Source: Sulfuriferula plumbiphila (lineage in GTDB: Bacteria; Pseudomonadota; Gammaproteobacteria; Burkholderiales; Sulfuriferulaceae). Taken from it: a stretch of 64,000 bases of DNA. The position numbers and the translations under genes were made by a program. Shown here piece after piece: positions 47,374 to 59,084 of this stretch. How positions within the stretch are numbered: position 1 is the stretch's first letter; every line of letters begins with the position of its first letter. The stretch is from assembly GCF_009938015.1 (NCBI RefSeq), contig NZ_AP021884.1:2343501-2407500 (forward strand). The letters are read 5' to 3'. The notes below the pieces were generated by a model that saw only the letters and a list, made by a program, of their open reading frames with translations, made no database searches and was not told the origin of the DNA.

Positions 47374-49683
47374 TTAAAACACCGTGCCCAACGTAAACTG
47401 GAACACTTGCTTCCTGTCATCCGGCTTGGGATTGATCGGTTTTGCCAAACTGAACTTGAGTGGCCCGACAGGAGAAATCCAGCTCAGCGCAATCCCCGTG
47501 GAATAACGCAGATCCTTGAAACTGAAGCTGGAATAACGCCCCAGATAATCATCCGGTCCAAACGTCGCCCCTGCATCAACAAACGCGCTCATGCGCACCG
47601 ATTTGTCATTCTGCAGACCGGGCATGGGGAACATCAGTTCCGCATTGCCAACGATGCGCTTGTTACCGCCTGCCGCTACCACACCGTTAACCGGGTCGTT
47701 CAGTTTAGGCCCCAACGTGGATGTGTCATAACCGCGCACCGAGCTCACGCCACCCGCATAGAAATTTTTGAAAAACGGCAGCGGCTTGCCCGCATAACCA
47801 TTACCCACGCCGATCTCGCCATTGAGCATGAGGGTGAAATTTTTGCTCAGTGGCTTGAACCACTGCTGTTGATAGGACAGCTTGTAATACTCAAGGCTGC
47901 CCGGCGGTACGCCCACCTCGCCGTAAACCCGCTGCAGCATGCCTTCGGTTGGGTAAGTCAGACTGTCACGGCTGTCGCGCGCCCACCCCAAATCAGCGCG
48001 CAGGGTATCGTTGCTGCTGCCGAATTTCGTGACGAAATCCTGGTACTGCTTGGGACTCGTGGCACCCACCGTAAGATCGAAACGCTCGTAAGCCAGCCCC
48101 AGATTGATACTGTCTTTTTCGTTCAGCGGAATGCCCAGACGCAATCCCGCGCCCTTGGTAGAGTTTTGATAGGTTGCCACGCTGCTGAGCGAGGTCGTAT
48201 TGATGTCACGCCGATACAGGTCATAGCCCAGGCTCAGGCCATCCGGAGTGAAATAGGGGTTGGTATAGGATACCGAGTAGACCTTGTTGATCTTGCCGCT
48301 GTTGATCTGCAGGGACAGCTGGTTACCGGTACCAAACAGGTTGTTTTGCGCCACCGAACCAGACAGGATCAGACCTTCCGATGACGAGAAACCCGCCCCT
48401 ACCATGATGCTGCCGGTCGCTTTTTCCGTCACTCCCAGGTCAAGGTCCACCTGGTCAGTGGTGCCTGCCACGGCAGGCGTTTCCACGTTGACATCGCTAA
48501 AATAGCCAAGGCGTTCAACCCGCTCGCGCGAGCGCTTGATTTTGTCGGCTGCGTACCAGGCGCCTTCCATCTGGCGGAATTCGCGCCGCACCACTTCGTC
48601 TTTGGTGCGGGTATTGCCGGTGACGTTGATGCGGTTGACGTACACGCGACGGCCACTGTCCACATAGAAGGTGAATGCGACCTGGTGTTTTTCCTTGTCC
48701 ACGTCAGGCACTGCATTGACGTTGGCAAACGCATAGCCGTCATTACCCAGCCGGTCGCCGATTTTTTTCGCGGTTTCGGTGAGTTTTTCGCGCGAGAACA
48801 CTTCGCCCGGCTTCACCACAATCAGCTTTTCCAGTTCCGCCGCCGGGACGATGGTCTCCCCCGCCAGCTTGACGCTGGACACGGTGTATTTGTCACCCTC
48901 GCTGATGTTGACGGTGATGTAGATGTCCTGCTTGTCCGGGGTGATCGACACCTGGGTGGAATCAACATTGAATTCCAGGTAGCCACGATTCAGGTAAAAC
49001 GACTTGAGCGTTTCCAGGTCGGCAGCCAGCTTCTGTTTGGAATATTGATCGTTCTTGGTGTACCAGCTGAAGAATCCCGGAGTTTGCAAGCTGAACAGAC
49101 CAAGCAGCTGTTTTTCCCTGAACGCCTTGTTGCCAACGATATTGATCTGTTTGATCTTGGCAACATCACCATCCTGGATGTTGAAAGTGATTGATACCCG
49201 GTTACGCTCCAGCGGCGTGACCGTAGTCTCAATCTGTACCGCGTATTTGCCCTTGCTGAAATACAGTCGCTTGATTTCCTGTACGGCACGATCCAGCACC
49301 GATTTGTCGAAAATACGGCCTTCTGTCAGACCCGCCTGCTTTAGACCGGTAGTGAGCTGTTCCTTGGAAAACTCCTTGCTGCCGACAATGTCCACCTTGG
49401 AAATCGCCGGGCGCTCTTCCACTACCACGATCAGCACATTGCCCTGCTGTTCCAGGCGCACATCCTTGAAAAAACCGGTGGCAAATAGTGCCTTGATCGC
49501 GGCGGAAGCTTTTTCGTCATCCATCGTATCGCCGACTTTCACCGGCAAATAACTGAATACCGTACCAGCTTCGGTGCGCTGGATGCCTTCTACGCGGATA
49601 TCCTTCACCACGAAATTGTCGATTGCGTGAGCGGATATCGCCCACAGGCTTGTTACGAGTGCAGCTGCAAGTCTGATTTGCAT
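47374..49683 (-). CDS. bamA: Outer-membrane assembly factor BamA
   Basis: 769 residues. Signal peptide 1-20 (AISAHA), five POTRA domains (starting [24 protein letters not shown]; repeats at about 90, 173, 264, 345), and a C-terminal 16-stranded barrel (from about 420; [11 protein letters not shown] is the loop-6 VRGY/F motif), ending GTVF with terminal Phe. It folds outer-membrane proteins including OmpW. Confidence 0.98.
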   Translation of the reverse strand: MQIRLAAALVTSLWAISAHAIDNFVVKDIRVEGIQRTEAGTVFSYLPVKVGDTMDDEKASAAIKALFATGFFKDVRLEQQGNVLIVVVEERPAISKVDIVGSKEFSKEQLTTGLKQAGLTEGRIFDKSVLDRAVQEIKRLYFSKGKYAVQIETTVTPLERNRVSITFNIQDGDVAKIKQINIVGNKAFREKQLLGLFSLQTPGFFSWYTKNDQYSKQKLAADLETLKSFYLNRGYLEFNVDSTQVSITPDKQDIYITVNISEGDKYTVSSVKLAGETIVPAAELEKLIVVKPGEVFSREKLTETAKKIGDRLGNDGYAFANVNAVPDVDKEKHQVAFTFYVDSGRRVYVNRINVTGNTRTKDEVVRREFRQMEGAWYAADKIKRSRERVERLGYFSDVNVETPAVAGTTDQVDLDLGVTEKATGSIMVGAGFSSSEGLILSGSVAQNNLFGTGNQLSLQINSGKINKVYSVSYTNPYFTPDGLSLGYDLYRRDINTTSLSSVATYQNSTKGAGLRLGIPLNEKDSINLGLAYERFDLTVGATSPKQYQDFVTKFGSSNDTLRADLGWARDSRDSLTYPTEGMLQRVYGEVGVPPGSLEYYKLSYQQQWFKPLSKNFTLMLNGEIGVGNGYAGKPLPFFKNFYAGGVSSVRGYDTSTLGPKLNDPVNGVVAAGGNKRIVGNAELMFPMPGLQNDKSVRMSAFVDAGATFGPDDYLGRYSSFSFKDLRYSTGIALSWISPVGPLKFSLAKPINPKPDDRKQVFQFTLGTVF

Positions 49684-49688
49684 TAGGG

Positions 49689-51044
49689 TCAGCCTGTAAA
49701 CAAACGGGAAATGTCGTTATAAAAGGCAAAAATCATGAGAGTGAGCAACAGCGCCATGCCAATTTGCTGACCGATTTCCATCACGCGCTCGGATACCGGA
49801 CTGCCTTTGATAAGCTCCGCGATATGATACATCAAATGCCCCCCGTCCAATAATGGGATGGGCAACAGATTGAGCACGCCGAGACTGATACTCACCAACG
49901 CCAGGAAGGCCACAAATGCTGCCGGGCCGGTGCGTGCCGACTGCCCGGCATAGTCGGCGATGGTGATGGGACCGGACAGGTTGCGCCACGACACCTCGCC
50001 GATCACCATGCGCCCCATCATCTGCAGGCTGAACACGGCGGTATCCCAGGTTTTGGCGCACGCCTTGACGAATGCTGTCGCTGCACCATAGCGCGTTTCG
50101 GTGAGCATGGTATCGAACACCGCAGGATCCACCTTGGGACCAATACCTACCTTGCCCACCGCCACGCCGGCTTCATTCACGCGCTGCGGCACCAGCCTGA
50201 TATCAACCATGCCTGCCGGACTGGCACGTTCGACCTGCAGGTTGAGCACTTTGCCGGGCTGGTCACGCACCCATCTGACCAGGTCAGACCACTCGCTGAT
50301 CTTTGCGCCATTCACCGCCACAATACGGTCGCCCACACGCAACCCGGCACGCGCGCCCACGCTATTGGGCAGTACCTGCCCAATCACCGCCGCAAGCGCC
50401 GGTTCAAACAAGCGGATACCCAGTTTGGCTGCAATATCGGATTCGCCATCCACCGTCACACCAGCAGCATCCAGCGTGCGTGTACTGCCGTCCTGCAAAG
50501 CAAGGCTGAGTGGTTGCTGCGCGGGCAGCTGGCGCAATAGCGCCCATTGCAGATCCGCCCAGCTGGCCACCGGCTCTCCGCCGATGGCGCTGATCTCGTC
50601 GCCGCTATGGAGCCCGGCGCGCGCCGCGGCGCTGGCGGCAGGCGGCTGGGCAATGACTGGCCTGAGGCCAGGCACACCGTGCATGAACAAACCCCAATAG
50701 AGCAAAACCGCCAGCAGCAGGTTGGCCAGCGGTCCGGCTACCAGGATCAACATGCGCGCGCCCACGCTTTGACGGTTAAAGCTGCGGGGCAGGTCGGCTT
50801 CCGCCACGCGGCCTTCACGCTCGTCCAGCATCTTTACATACCCGCCCAGCGGAAAGCCGGCAATCGCCCATTCGGTACGGTCTTTGCCCCAGCGCCGCAG
50901 CAGCAGGGGCTTGCCGAAACCGACCGAGAAACGCAGCACTTTCACGCCCACCAGGCGCGCCGCCGCATAGTGGCCGAATTCATGCACGATAATGAGAATG
51001 CCCAGCGCCACCGCAAATGCCAGCAGGGTCGTTAACAGGGTCAT
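49689..51044 (-). CDS. rseP: RIP metalloprotease RseP
   Basis: 451 residues. Site-2 protease. The zinc motif HEFGH is at about residues 21-25 in the first membrane helix ([15 protein letters not shown]), two PDZ domains follow ([40 protein letters not shown]), and the second zinc ligand is in [15 protein letters not shown] near the C terminus. It cleaves anti-sigma factor in the envelope stress response. Five bp from bamA. Confidence 0.97.
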   Translation of the reverse strand: MTLLTTLLAFAVALGILIIVHEFGHYAAARLVGVKVLRFSVGFGKPLLLRRWGKDRTEWAIAGFPLGGYVKMLDEREGRVAEADLPRSFNRQSVGARMLILVAGPLANLLLAVLLYWGLFMHGVPGLRPVIAQPPAASAAARAGLHSGDEISAIGGEPVASWADLQWALLRQLPAQQPLSLALQDGSTRTLDAAGVTVDGESDIAAKLGIRLFEPALAAVIGQVLPNSVGARAGLRVGDRIVAVNGAKISEWSDLVRWVRDQPGKVLNLQVERASPAGMVDIRLVPQRVNEAGVAVGKVGIGPKVDPAVFDTMLTETRYGAATAFVKACAKTWDTAVFSLQMMGRMVIGEVSWRNLSGPITIADYAGQSARTGPAAFVAFLALVSISLGVLNLLPIPLLDGGHLMYHIAELIKGSPVSERVMEIGQQIGMALLLTLMIFAFYNDISRLFTG

Positions 51045-51047
51045 GGT

Positions 51048-52238
51048 CTAGGCTCTCGCATGGCAGGTTTCGAGGAAGGCATCGGTGTCGGCGCGCGCCT
51101 GGATATCGGCCTGCACCAGATCATCCATACTGCCTGGCTCGCCGGTTTGCGCGCGTGCCAGCGCATGTTCAATTGCCGCCGGGATCGCCAGATACGATGC
51201 GCGCCCGGCCAAAAACGCCGCCACCGCGGATTCATTGGCTGCATTCAGCACCGCTGGCAGCATGCCGCCACTGGCCAGCGCGTCGAATGCCAGTTTCAGA
51301 CAGGGGAAGCGCGCATAATCCGGGGCTTCAAATGTGAGCCCGCGCCCAAACAGGTCCAGCGCCGATACGCCAGCCTCGATCCGTTCCGGGAAACCCAGCG
51401 CGTAGGCAATGGGGGTACGCATGTCGGGGTTGCCGAGCTGGGCGATGACCGAGCCATCCAGATACTCCACCATCGAGTGAATCACGCTCTGTGGATGGAT
51501 CACCACCTGGATCTGCGCAGGCGTGGCGTTGAATAGCCAGTGCGCCTCGATCACCTCCAGCCCCTTGTTCATCATGGTGGCGGAATCCACCGAAATTTTT
51601 TTGCCCATCACCCAGTTGGGATGCGCGCAGGCCTGCGCCGGCGTGACGTGCGCCAATTCATTGATCGGAGTGGTGCGGAATGGACCGCCCGAAGCCGTGA
51701 GCAGAATACGACGCACACCACACGATACGAGATCGCCGCAAAAATGGCGCGGCAGAGACTGGAAAATCGCGTTGTGCTCACTGTCAATCGGTATCAGCTC
51801 GGCGCCGCCCGTGATCACCGCCTGCATGAACAGGCTGCCGGCCATGACCAGGGTTTCCTTGTTGGCAAGCAGGATGCGCTTGCCGGCTTTGGCTGCTGCC
51901 AGCGCCGGGCGCAGCCCCGCAGCGCCGACAATCGCTGCCATCACCGTATCCACTTCGGGTAGCGCGGCAATCCGTTCCAGTGCGGCCATGCCCCACAGCA
52001 CTTCGGTCGCACAAGCCGTTGCTTCGAGCATCTCGCGCAGGCGCGCGGCGCTGGCCGCGTCCAGCACCACGGCATAGCGCGGAGAGTGCGTTCGGCACTG
52101 CTCGGCGAGCCTGTCCAGCTGGCTGCTGCCGGACAGCGCCACGACATTGAAACGATCCGGGTGGCGTGCCACCACATCCAGGGTATTGACGCCGATGGTG
52201 CCGGTGGCGCCGAGTATGGTGAGATGACGTACGCTCAT
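51048..52238 (-). CDS. dxr: 1-deoxy-D-xylulose-5-phosphate reductoisomerase
   Basis: 396 residues. Second step of the MEP isoprenoid pathway. Signatures: [19 protein letters not shown] (NADPH), [37 protein letters not shown] (metal-binding Asp/Glu), TASGGPF and [27 protein letters not shown]. Its product feeds UppS encoded three genes upstream. The start overlaps the cdsA stop as ATGA. Confidence 0.98.
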   Translation of the reverse strand: MSVRHLTILGATGTIGVNTLDVVARHPDRFNVVALSGSSQLDRLAEQCRTHSPRYAVVLDAASAARLREMLEATACATEVLWGMAALERIAALPEVDTVMAAIVGAAGLRPALAAAKAGKRILLANKETLVMAGSLFMQAVITGGAELIPIDSEHNAIFQSLPRHFCGDLVSCGVRRILLTASGGPFRTTPINELAHVTPAQACAHPNWVMGKKISVDSATMMNKGLEVIEAHWLFNATPAQIQVVIHPQSVIHSMVEYLDGSVIAQLGNPDMRTPIAYALGFPERIEAGVSALDLFGRGLTFEAPDYARFPCLKLAFDALASGGMLPAVLNAANESAVAAFLAGRASYLAIPAAIEHALARAQTGEPGSMDDLVQADIQARADTDAFLETCHARA

Positions 52239-53062
52239 GTCAGCGCCCGTGTCAGCAGTTGCCCATGCAACAGCATCAGCGCTGCGATCGGCAAAGTGGA
52301 GGTCAGCGCGTCGATGCGATCCAGCATGCCGCCGTGACCGGGCAGCAAGTCACTGCTGTCCTTGGCACCGGCCAGACGCTTGATCCAGGACTCAAACAGA
52401 TCGCCCAGTATGCTCAAGTAAAATAGCAGCCAGACGAAGAGTGCCAGCGGCAACAGCCAGTCAGCGGGATACGGCACCCGTCCCAGCATGGCCGCCACAC
52501 CCAGCACAACAGTGGCATACACCGTCACCGCCAGCCATGCGCCGGCAGCGCCCTCCCAGGTTTTTCCGGGGCTGATTTGTGCGGCCAGCCTGCGCCGGCC
52601 GAAACGCTTGCCGGTAAAGTAGGCCGCGCTGTCGGCAATCCACACAATACCCATCAGCAGCAACAGGCCGAATGCGCTGTAAGCCCGCAAATCCACCAGC
52701 GCCAGCCATAATGGCAGCAGCACCAGCCAGCCGCTCAGTACACGCAGCCAAGGCTGCTGCACACGCCAGCCAAACGCCAGCCATAGCGGTACGACGACCA
52801 GCCAGAATGCCAATGCTGCCAGGTAAACCTGCACGTGGTAAGTATTCCCCCACACATAAACCAGCGCCGCCAGCGCCACGCTGGCCAGCGCGTAGCCATT
52901 GGCAGCGGGCGCAGCAAATCCGGACAGGCGCCCCCATTCGCGCGCACCGAACACCAGTGGCACGGTCATCACCAGCACCCACCATGATTGCGGCAACAGG
53001 AACAGGCAGGCCAGGAAGCCGGCCAGCAGGGTCAGGGCTGTTGCCCAGCGTTTACTTAGCAT
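52235..53062 (-). CDS. cdsA: Phosphatidate cytidylyltransferase
   Basis: 275 residues with about eight membrane helices. It makes CDP-diacylglycerol from phosphatidate and CTP, the branch point of phospholipid synthesis. The C-terminal signature is present: [37 protein letters not shown], with the metal-binding Asp in the last part. I chose the ATG at 53062; it lies inside the uppS 3' end by 11 bases. Confidence 0.95.
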   Translation of the reverse strand: MLSKRWATALTLLAGFLACLFLLPQSWWVLVMTVPLVFGAREWGRLSGFAAPAANGYALASVALAALVYVWGNTYHVQVYLAALAFWLVVVPLWLAFGWRVQQPWLRVLSGWLVLLPLWLALVDLRAYSAFGLLLLMGIVWIADSAAYFTGKRFGRRRLAAQISPGKTWEGAAGAWLAVTVYATVVLGVAAMLGRVPYPADWLLPLALFVWLLFYLSILGDLFESWIKRLAGAKDSSDLLPGHGGMLDRIDALTSTLPIAALMLLHGQLLTRALT

Positions 53063-53813
53063 GCCTGACCAACTGCTCGCTGGTGCGGCCAAAACGGCGT
53101 TCGCGGCTACTGTACGAGGCAATGGCCTGATCCAGCGCGGCAGCATCGAAATCCGGCCACAGCGTAGGGGTGAAATACAGCTCGGAGTAGGCCAGTTGCC
53201 AGAGCAGGAAATTGCTGATGCGCTGCTCGCCGCCGGTGCGGATAAACAGATCCGGCTCGGGTGCGTAGTGCATGGCCAGATGCGGCGCGAAATCAGCTTC
53301 CGTCAGCGGTTTTCCGGCCAGTTCGGGGTGTTTTTCCAGCATCGCGTTCATCGCCTGCATGATGTCCCAGCGTCCGCCATAATTGGCCGCAATGGTCAGG
53401 GTGAGGCGGGTGTTGTGGCAGGTGAGATGTTCCGCTTCGTGGATGAGCTTGACCAGCCTGGGACCAAAACGCGCGAGGTCGCCCACTACGCGCAGGCGCG
53501 CGCCATTCTTGTGCAGCTTGGTAATCTCCCGCTCCAGTGCCAGGGCGAACAAATCCATGAGCATGGACACCTCTTCCTGCGGGCGACGCCAGTTTTCCGA
53601 GCTGAACGCAAACAGGGTAAGATATTCCACGCCGCGATCGCCGCACGCCTTGATCACGTCGCGCACGGTTTCCACGCCGCGTTTGTGCCCGGCGATGCGC
53701 GGCAGAAAGCGCTTTTTCGCCCAGCGTCCATTGCCGTCCATAATGATGGCGATGTGACGCGGCACCGCCGCTGCTTGCGGGATGTCCCTGGTCGAGCTGG
53801 TAAAAATACCCAC
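53052..53813 (-). CDS. uppS: Undecaprenyl diphosphate synthase (cis-prenyltransferase)
   Basis: 253 residues. It builds the C55 carrier lipid for peptidoglycan and O-antigen. Signatures: [29 protein letters not shown] with the catalytic Asp, [14 protein letters not shown], and [28 protein letters not shown]. Between frr (10 bp) and cdsA. Confidence 0.98.
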   Translation of the reverse strand: MGIFTSSTRDIPQAAAVPRHIAIIMDGNGRWAKKRFLPRIAGHKRGVETVRDVIKACGDRGVEYLTLFAFSSENWRRPQEEVSMLMDLFALALEREITKLHKNGARLRVVGDLARFGPRLVKLIHEAEHLTCHNTRLTLTIAANYGGRWDIMQAMNAMLEKHPELAGKPLTEADFAPHLAMHYAPEPDLFIRTGGEQRISNFLLWQLAYSELYFTPTLWPDFDAAALDQAIASYSSRERRFGRTSEQLVRHAK

Positions 53814-53823
53814 TGAGTAAAAC

Positions 53824-54381
53824 CTAGACAGCCATCAGGTCGGCTTCTTTGGCGACCAGCGCCTTGTCGATCTCGGCAATATATTTGTCGGTGAGTTTCT
53901 GGATATCTTCCTGGGCGCGGCGTTCATCGTCTTCGCTGATGGCCTTGTCCTTGAGCAGTTCCTTGAGTTGGGCATTGGCATCGCGGCGCACGTTGCGTAT
54001 CGCCACCTTGGCGTTTTCGCCTTCGGTTTTCACCAGCTTGATCAGATCGCGGCGGCGTTCTTCAGTGAGAGCCGGCATCGGCACGCGAATCAGATTGCCC
54101 TGGCTGGACGGGTTCAGTCCCAGGTCGGCATCCCGGATTGCCTTCTCCACCGCACCGACCATCTTGCCTTCCCACGGCTGTACGGCAATGGTACGTGCAT
54201 CCATCAGGGTAATATTGGCAACCTGGCTGATCGCAGTCGGGTTGCCATAGTAATCCACCATGACGTGGTCAAGAATGCCGGTATGCGCACGGCCGGTACG
54301 CACCTTGCCCAGATCTGCCTTAAGCGATTCCAGGCTCTTGATCATTTTTTGCTCAGCGGTTTTTTTGACGTCTGCAATCAT
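53824..54381 (-). CDS. frr: Ribosome recycling factor
   Basis: 185 residues, exact family length. It splits the post-termination ribosome with EF-G. Signatures: [21 protein letters not shown] (three-helix bundle start), [26 protein letters not shown], and [31 protein letters not shown]. Follows pyrH after 12 bp. Confidence 0.99.
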   Translation of the reverse strand: MIADVKKTAEQKMIKSLESLKADLGKVRTGRAHTGILDHVMVDYYGNPTAISQVANITLMDARTIAVQPWEGKMVGAVEKAIRDADLGLNPSSQGNLIRVPMPALTEERRRDLIKLVKTEGENAKVAIRNVRRDANAQLKELLKDKAISEDDERRAQEDIQKLTDKYIAEIDKALVAKEADLMAV

Positions 54382-54393
54382 GAATAGCTCCTG

Positions 54394-55116
54394 TTAACAC
54401 TGCGCCAGAACCAGCGTACCTTCGTCTTCACCCGCCACAAAACGCGCCAGCGCACCGGTTTTGAAAATGCTCAACACCGCCAGCGGCATGTTCTGGTCGC
54501 GACACAGGGTGAATGCCGTGGCGTCCATCACCTTCAGGTCTTTCTGGATCGCCTCGTCAAAACTCAGCCGCTGGTAGCGCGTCGCAGCCGGATCCTTTTT
54601 CGGGTCCGCGCTGTATACGCCATCGACCTTGGTGGCTTTCACCACGATATCCGCGTTCATTTCCATGCCGCGCAAGGCTGCGGCGGTGTCGGTGGTGAAA
54701 AACGGATTGCCGGTGCCGGCGCCGAAAATCACCACCGTGCCCTCTTCCAGATAACGTAGCGCCTTGCCACGAATATAGGGCTCGGCGACCTGCTCGATGT
54801 TGAGCGCAGACTGCACCCGGCTTGGCACGCCCACACGCCGAAAGGCATCCTGCAATGCCAGCGCGTTCATCACCGTGGCCAGCATCCCCATGTAGTCGGC
54901 GGTCGCGCGGTCCATGCCCGCAGCACCCGGCGCCACGCCGCGAAAAATATTCCCGCCGCCGATCACCACGGCCACCTGCACGCCCATATCCACCACCGAT
55001 TTGACCTCGCCCGCGATGCGGGCGATGGTGTCGCGGTTGATGCCGTAGCTGTCGTCACCCATCAGGGCTTCGCCCGACAGCTTCAGCAGAATGCGCTTGT
55101 ACACCGGAGCGCTCAT
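54394..55116 (-). CDS. pyrH: UMP kinase
   Basis: 240 residues from the ATG at 55116. It phosphorylates UMP and is GTP-activated and UTP-inhibited. Signatures: [40 protein letters not shown] and [20 protein letters not shown], with [11 protein letters not shown]. Its product flows to pyrG elsewhere in this window. Four bases after tsf. Confidence 0.98.
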   Translation of the reverse strand: MSAPVYKRILLKLSGEALMGDDSYGINRDTIARIAGEVKSVVDMGVQVAVVIGGGNIFRGVAPGAAGMDRATADYMGMLATVMNALALQDAFRRVGVPSRVQSALNIEQVAEPYIRGKALRYLEEGTVVIFGAGTGNPFFTTDTAAALRGMEMNADIVVKATKVDGVYSADPKKDPAATRYQRLSFDEAIQKDLKVMDATAFTLCRDQNMPLAVLSIFKTGALARFVAGEDEGTLVLAQC

Positions 55117-55120
55117 GGCA

Positions 55121-55996
55121 TTAAACCCTGGCAGCTGCGGCCACTTCGGCAGCGTAGTCCACCACCTTCTTCTCGATGCCTTCACCCACCACAAACAGCG
55201 TGAAACCGTTCACTTTGGCCTTTTTCTCGGCCAGCAGCTTTTCCACGGTCTGGTCGGGATTTTTCACGAATGGCTGGCCCAGCAGGGTAACCTCTGCGAG
55301 ATACTTGCCGATACGGCCCTCCACCATCTTGGCAACAATGTCGGCGGGCTTGCCGGAGTCCGCCGCCTGCGCAGTGTAGATTTCGCGTTCTTTATCCAGC
55401 AGGCCGGCTGACACCTGATCCTTGGACACGCAGATCGGCTTGCTGGCGGCGATGTGCATTGCAATGTCCTTGCCCAATGCCTCATCACCATCCAGATCCA
55501 CCATCACGCCAATCCTGGAACCATGCAGGTAAACAGCCAGGCGGCCTGCCGTAACATGATGCGCGACACGACGAATGCTGAGGTTCTCGCCCAGCTTCAT
55601 GATCAGGGCCTGACGCACTTCCTGGACGCTGCCGCCAGCGGGCATGGGCATGGCAGACAAAGCGCTCACATCGGTGCTGCCACTTTGTGCAGCCAGTTGC
55701 GCGACAGCCTTGGCAAACGCCAGAAAATCCTCGTTCCTGGCGACGAAGTCGGTTTCGCAATTGACCTCCACCAGCGCGCCCATTTTGCCATCGGCGCTGA
55801 CAAAACAACCAATCACCCCCTCGGCCGCCACCCGCCCCGCAGCCTTGCTGGCCTTGGCGCCGCTCTTGATACGCAGCAGGTCTTCGGCAGCACCCATATC
55901 GCCACTGGTTTCAGTCAATGCCTTTTTGCATTCCATCATGCCCAGCCCGGTGCGTTCACGCAGATCCTTGACCATGCTTGCAGTAATTTCAGCCAT
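55121..55996 (-). CDS. tsf: Elongation factor Ts
   Basis: 291 residues. It exchanges GDP for GTP on EF-Tu. N-terminal UBA-like domain [20 protein letters not shown], core signature [28 protein letters not shown], and C-terminal [16 protein letters not shown]. Good GAGGAG site before the ATG. A terminator-like hairpin separates it from rpsB, so tsf may be expressed below rpsB. Confidence 0.99.
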   Translation of the reverse strand: MAEITASMVKDLRERTGLGMMECKKALTETSGDMGAAEDLLRIKSGAKASKAAGRVAAEGVIGCFVSADGKMGALVEVNCETDFVARNEDFLAFAKAVAQLAAQSGSTDVSALSAMPMPAGGSVQEVRQALIMKLGENLSIRRVAHHVTAGRLAVYLHGSRIGVMVDLDGDEALGKDIAMHIAASKPICVSKDQVSAGLLDKEREIYTAQAADSGKPADIVAKMVEGRIGKYLAEVTLLGQPFVKNPDQTVEKLLAEKKAKVNGFTLFVVGEGIEKKVVDYAAEVAAAARV

Positions 55997-56041
55997 GCCT
56001 TACTCCTCGGATTCTTAATTCACAATTCAAAAACATATTAC

Positions 56042-56070
56042 AAAAAAAGGGGCGTGCGCCCCTTTTTTTT
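56042..56070 (-). terminator. Intercistronic terminator/attenuator between rpsB and tsf
   Basis: A7-GGGGC-GTGC-GCCCC-T7: a 12-bp perfect stem with a tetraloop and U run, strong for either direction. It lies 14 bp after the rpsB stop. As tsf has no evident separate promoter, partial read-through that lowers tsf relative to rpsB is the likely purpose. Confidence 0.85.
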
Positions 56071-56083
56071 CAAGAAGATCAGC

Positions 56084-56833
56084 TTATTGTGCTGCCGCTT
56101 CTCCAGAGGCTTCCACTTCAACGAATTCTTCGCCTTCGCCCAGAATTTCGCTGATCACCTGGCTACGGCCTTCCAGCACCGCATCAGCCATGCCACGCGC
56201 ATACAGGCGAATCGCGCGGTTGGAGTCATCGTTACCGGGGATAATGTAATCCACACCCAGAGGACTATTGTTTGTATCCACCACACCGATGACCGGAATC
56301 CCCAGCTTGTTGGCTTCGGTCACAGCACCTTTCTGGTAGCCCACATCAATCACCAGCAACGCATCAGGCAGCGCATTCATGTCCTTGATGCCGCCGAGGC
56401 TGCGATCCAGCTTGTCAAATTCGCGCTGCAACACCAGCGCTTCCTTTTTGGTCAGCTTGGAATTGACATCGCCCAGCATGGCTTCCAGATCTTTCAGGCG
56501 CTTGACAGACTGCTTGACGGTTTTAAAGTTGGTCAGCATGCCACCCAGCCAGCGGTGATCCACGTAAGGCATGCCGGCGCGTTCGGCCTCTTCGCGCACA
56601 ATTTCGCGAGCCGAACGCTTGGTGCCAACAAACAGTACCGTGCCTTTGTTGGTCGACAGTTTGCGCACGAATTTCAGCGCATCCTCGAACATCGGCAGGC
56701 TTTTTTCCAGGTTGACGATGTGGATTTTGTTGCGATGACCGAAGATATACGGCGCCATCTTCGGATTCCAGAAACGGGTTTGGTGGCCGAAGTGGACACC
56801 TGCCTCCAGCATTTGACGCATGGTAATGGACAT
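56084..56833 (-). CDS. rpsB: 30S ribosomal protein S2
   Basis: 249 residues from the ATG at 56833 (AAAGGAAAA upstream). Signatures: [51 protein letters not shown] and [31 protein letters not shown]. First gene of the long rpsB-tsf-pyrH-frr envelope block. Confidence 0.99.
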   Translation of the reverse strand: MSITMRQMLEAGVHFGHQTRFWNPKMAPYIFGHRNKIHIVNLEKSLPMFEDALKFVRKLSTNKGTVLFVGTKRSAREIVREEAERAGMPYVDHRWLGGMLTNFKTVKQSVKRLKDLEAMLGDVNSKLTKKEALVLQREFDKLDRSLGGIKDMNALPDALLVIDVGYQKGAVTEANKLGIPVIGVVDTNNSPLGVDYIIPGNDDSNRAIRLYARGMADAVLEGRSQVISEILGEGEEFVEVEASGEAAAQ

Positions 56834-56975
56834 GAATTTTCCTTTAGGGTTAAGCCTCCAGCCGCCGCCCAACACCCCGCAGGGGCACCCTAAGCTATTG
56901 ACGGCTGTGCGAATTATGATGCGCACCATGCACACCAAGAATGTAATTCTAGCATGCCGGCCGCCTGCTCGGCAA
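56834..56975 (-). promoter_or_regulatory. rpsB promoter and leader
   Basis: On minus, TTGCCG (56970-56975), an 18-bp spacer and TAGAAT (56946-56951) form a good sigma-70 promoter. The roughly 105-base leader after it carries a GCCCC-TGC-GGGGT hairpin and further G/C blocks, compatible with the S2-binding leaders known for rpsB autoregulation in other bacteria. The S2 link is inference. Confidence 0.6.
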
Positions 56976-56982
56976 CGAGCCC

Positions 56983-58779
56983 TCAGCGGTATGTATGGAA
57001 TTGCAGCGCCGCCAGATTGGCATATATGCCGCCCAGTGCAATCAGCGCTGCATGCGTGCCGGCTTCCACAATTTCACCGTTTTCCATCACGACAATGCGA
57101 TCGGCACGCTGCACCGTCGCCAGACGGTGCGCAATGATGAGGGTGGTGCGACCGACCATCGCCGCTTCCAGCGCGCTTTGCACCAGACGCTCGGATTCGG
57201 CATCCAGCGCACTGGTCGCCTCATCAAGCAACAATAGCGGCGGGTTTTTGAGCAACGCGCGCGCGATGGCGATACGCTGGCGCTGCCCACCGGACAGGCG
57301 TACGCCACGTTCGCCGAGAAAGGAGCGGTATCCTTGCGGAAGCCTGTCGATGAATTCGTGCGCTGCGGCCATTTTGGCGGCAGCAATCACTTCAGCGTCG
57401 GTGGCATCGATGCGGCCATAACGAATATTCTCCAGCGCATTGGCGGAAAAGATTACCGTATCCTGCGGCACGATGCCGATGGCGGCACGCAAGGCATGCA
57501 AATCGAGTTGCCTGATGTCTACACCATCCAGGGTGATCAATCCTTGTTGCGGGTCATAAAAACGCAGCAGCAACTGGAACAGCGTGGTCTTGCCTGCGCC
57601 AGACGGGCCGACCACTGCCACTGTCTCGCCAGGCTGGATAGTGAGCGACAAATGACTCAGTGACGCCGTCAGCGGGCGCGAAGGGTAATGAAAGGTGACC
57701 TCCCGCAGCACCAGTGCAGCGCCGTTTTGGGAGCGTGGCGGCAATACCCGCGGCAGCGCGGGAGACTGGATCGGCGCGCGTGCCGACATCAGTTCCAGCA
57801 ACCGCTCGGTCGCGCCGGCCGCCCGCTGCGCTTCGCCCAGCACTTCCGACAGCGCGCCGATGGCGCCGGCCACGATTGCCGCATAGAGGATGAATTGCCC
57901 CAGTTCGCCGCCGGTCATCCGCCCCTGCATCACCGCGTGTGCGCCCAGCCACAGCACAAACACGATCGCACCAAACACCAGCAAAATCGCCAGCAGGGTC
58001 AGCATGGCGCGCGCACGGATGCGCCGCATCGCTGTGCTGAAGGCATTTTCAACTGAAGCGCCGAAGCGGCTGGATTCAACGGCCTCATGCGTGAACGCCT
58101 GCACCGTTGGCATCGCATTGAGAATTTCGCCGGCCATTGCCGATGCATCGGCAATGCGGTCTTGCGAGTCGCGCGACAGCTTGCGCACACGCCGGCCGAA
58201 GATAACGATCGGCAGCACCACAGCGGCCAGCAGCACGATAATGATGGACGACAGCTTGGCGCTGGTGACAAACAACATCACCAGGCCGCCGATGAACAGC
58301 AGGGCATTGCGCAGCACCATGGAAATACTGGTGCCGACCACGGCCTGAATCAGGGTGGTGTCGGTGGTCAGGCGCGACAGTACCTCACCCGTCTGGGTAG
58401 TCTCAAAAAATTGCGGGCTTTGACTGACAACATGCCGGTACACCGCACTGCGGATATCGGCGGTGACGCGCTCACCCAGCCACGACACCATGTAGAAGCG
58501 TGCTGCCGTGGCAATGGCGAGAATGCCGGCCACGCCGAACAGCGCCAGGAAGTAGGCATTCACGTGCCGGATGCTTGTTGCGCCGCCTGCCGCAAAGCCG
58601 AGGTCTATCATCTGCTTGAATGCATACGGGATGGCAAGCGTGGCGCCAGCGGCGACCAACAGTGCAATACCGGCCAACAGGAATTCCCGTTTATACGGCG
58701 CGAGAAAGGGAAACAGTCCCTGGAGGGTAGCCAGGCTGCTTTTTTGCAGTGCTTGAGTAAAAGGCATGGCCATTAACAT
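56983..58779 (-). CDS. ABC transporter, fused permease/ATPase (MsbA-like exporter)
   Basis: 598 residues. Six-helix permease domain (about 25-310) and ATPase domain with Walker [11 protein letters not shown]-loop, signature [16 protein letters not shown], Walker [13 protein letters not shown] and H-loop AHRLATV. Sequence style matches the MsbA-related half-transporter family (TIGR02204) rather than MsbA itself, so lipid A flipping is possible but not shown. Convergence with neighbours: 149 bp after it begins the rpsB promoter region. Confidence 0.92.
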   Translation of the reverse strand: MLMAMPFTQALQKSSLATLQGLFPFLAPYKREFLLAGIALLVAAGATLAIPYAFKQMIDLGFAAGGATSIRHVNAYFLALFGVAGILAIATAARFYMVSWLGERVTADIRSAVYRHVVSQSPQFFETTQTGEVLSRLTTDTTLIQAVVGTSISMVLRNALLFIGGLVMLFVTSAKLSSIIIVLLAAVVLPIVIFGRRVRKLSRDSQDRIADASAMAGEILNAMPTVQAFTHEAVESSRFGASVENAFSTAMRRIRARAMLTLLAILLVFGAIVFVLWLGAHAVMQGRMTGGELGQFILYAAIVAGAIGALSEVLGEAQRAAGATERLLELMSARAPIQSPALPRVLPPRSQNGAALVLREVTFHYPSRPLTASLSHLSLTIQPGETVAVVGPSGAGKTTLFQLLLRFYDPQQGLITLDGVDIRQLDLHALRAAIGIVPQDTVIFSANALENIRYGRIDATDAEVIAAAKMAAAHEFIDRLPQGYRSFLGERGVRLSGGQRQRIAIARALLKNPPLLLLDEATSALDAESERLVQSALEAAMVGRTTLIIAHRLATVQRADRIVVMENGEIVEAGTHAALIALGGIYANLAALQFHTYR

Positions 58780-59084
58780 GAATGTGGATAATTTAAGATG
58801 CGCTCACAACAACCAAGGCCGCGTCGCCATTTGGCGACACAAAAATCACAAATAGCCTGCTGATTTGTATCATACAAATCAAAACAACCTCAATTTGGCG
58901 TCTCTTCCGGGCGACAAACAAATCATATCCGGGCCCTGATCAATTGCGCCGTTTCGCATTATCCCATTGTTTATTAAGCTTGTTCATTAATGGCGCACAT
59001 TTTGCTGAGTAGCTTCCGGATACCACGGCTGCATGGGTGCCGTGGCAATTTCCGCGACCCAATCCCACCGAGAGGACGATCCAC
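58780..59084. promoter_or_regulatory. AT-rich divergent region with several dyads between ABC exporter and bactofilin
   Basis: No gene in 305 bp. Structures seen: GATTTGTAT-C-ATACAAATC, perfect 9-1-9 palindrome at 58862-58880; GTCGCCA-TT-TGGCGAC at 58823-58838; an 18-bp direct repeat beginning GGCGACA at 58833 and 58910 (15/18 identical); and the hairpin CCACGGC/GCCGTGG at 59023-59045 just before the bactofilin ATG. The 9-1-9 form suits a Fur- or GntR-type dimer; the regulator is unknown. Confidence 0.5.
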
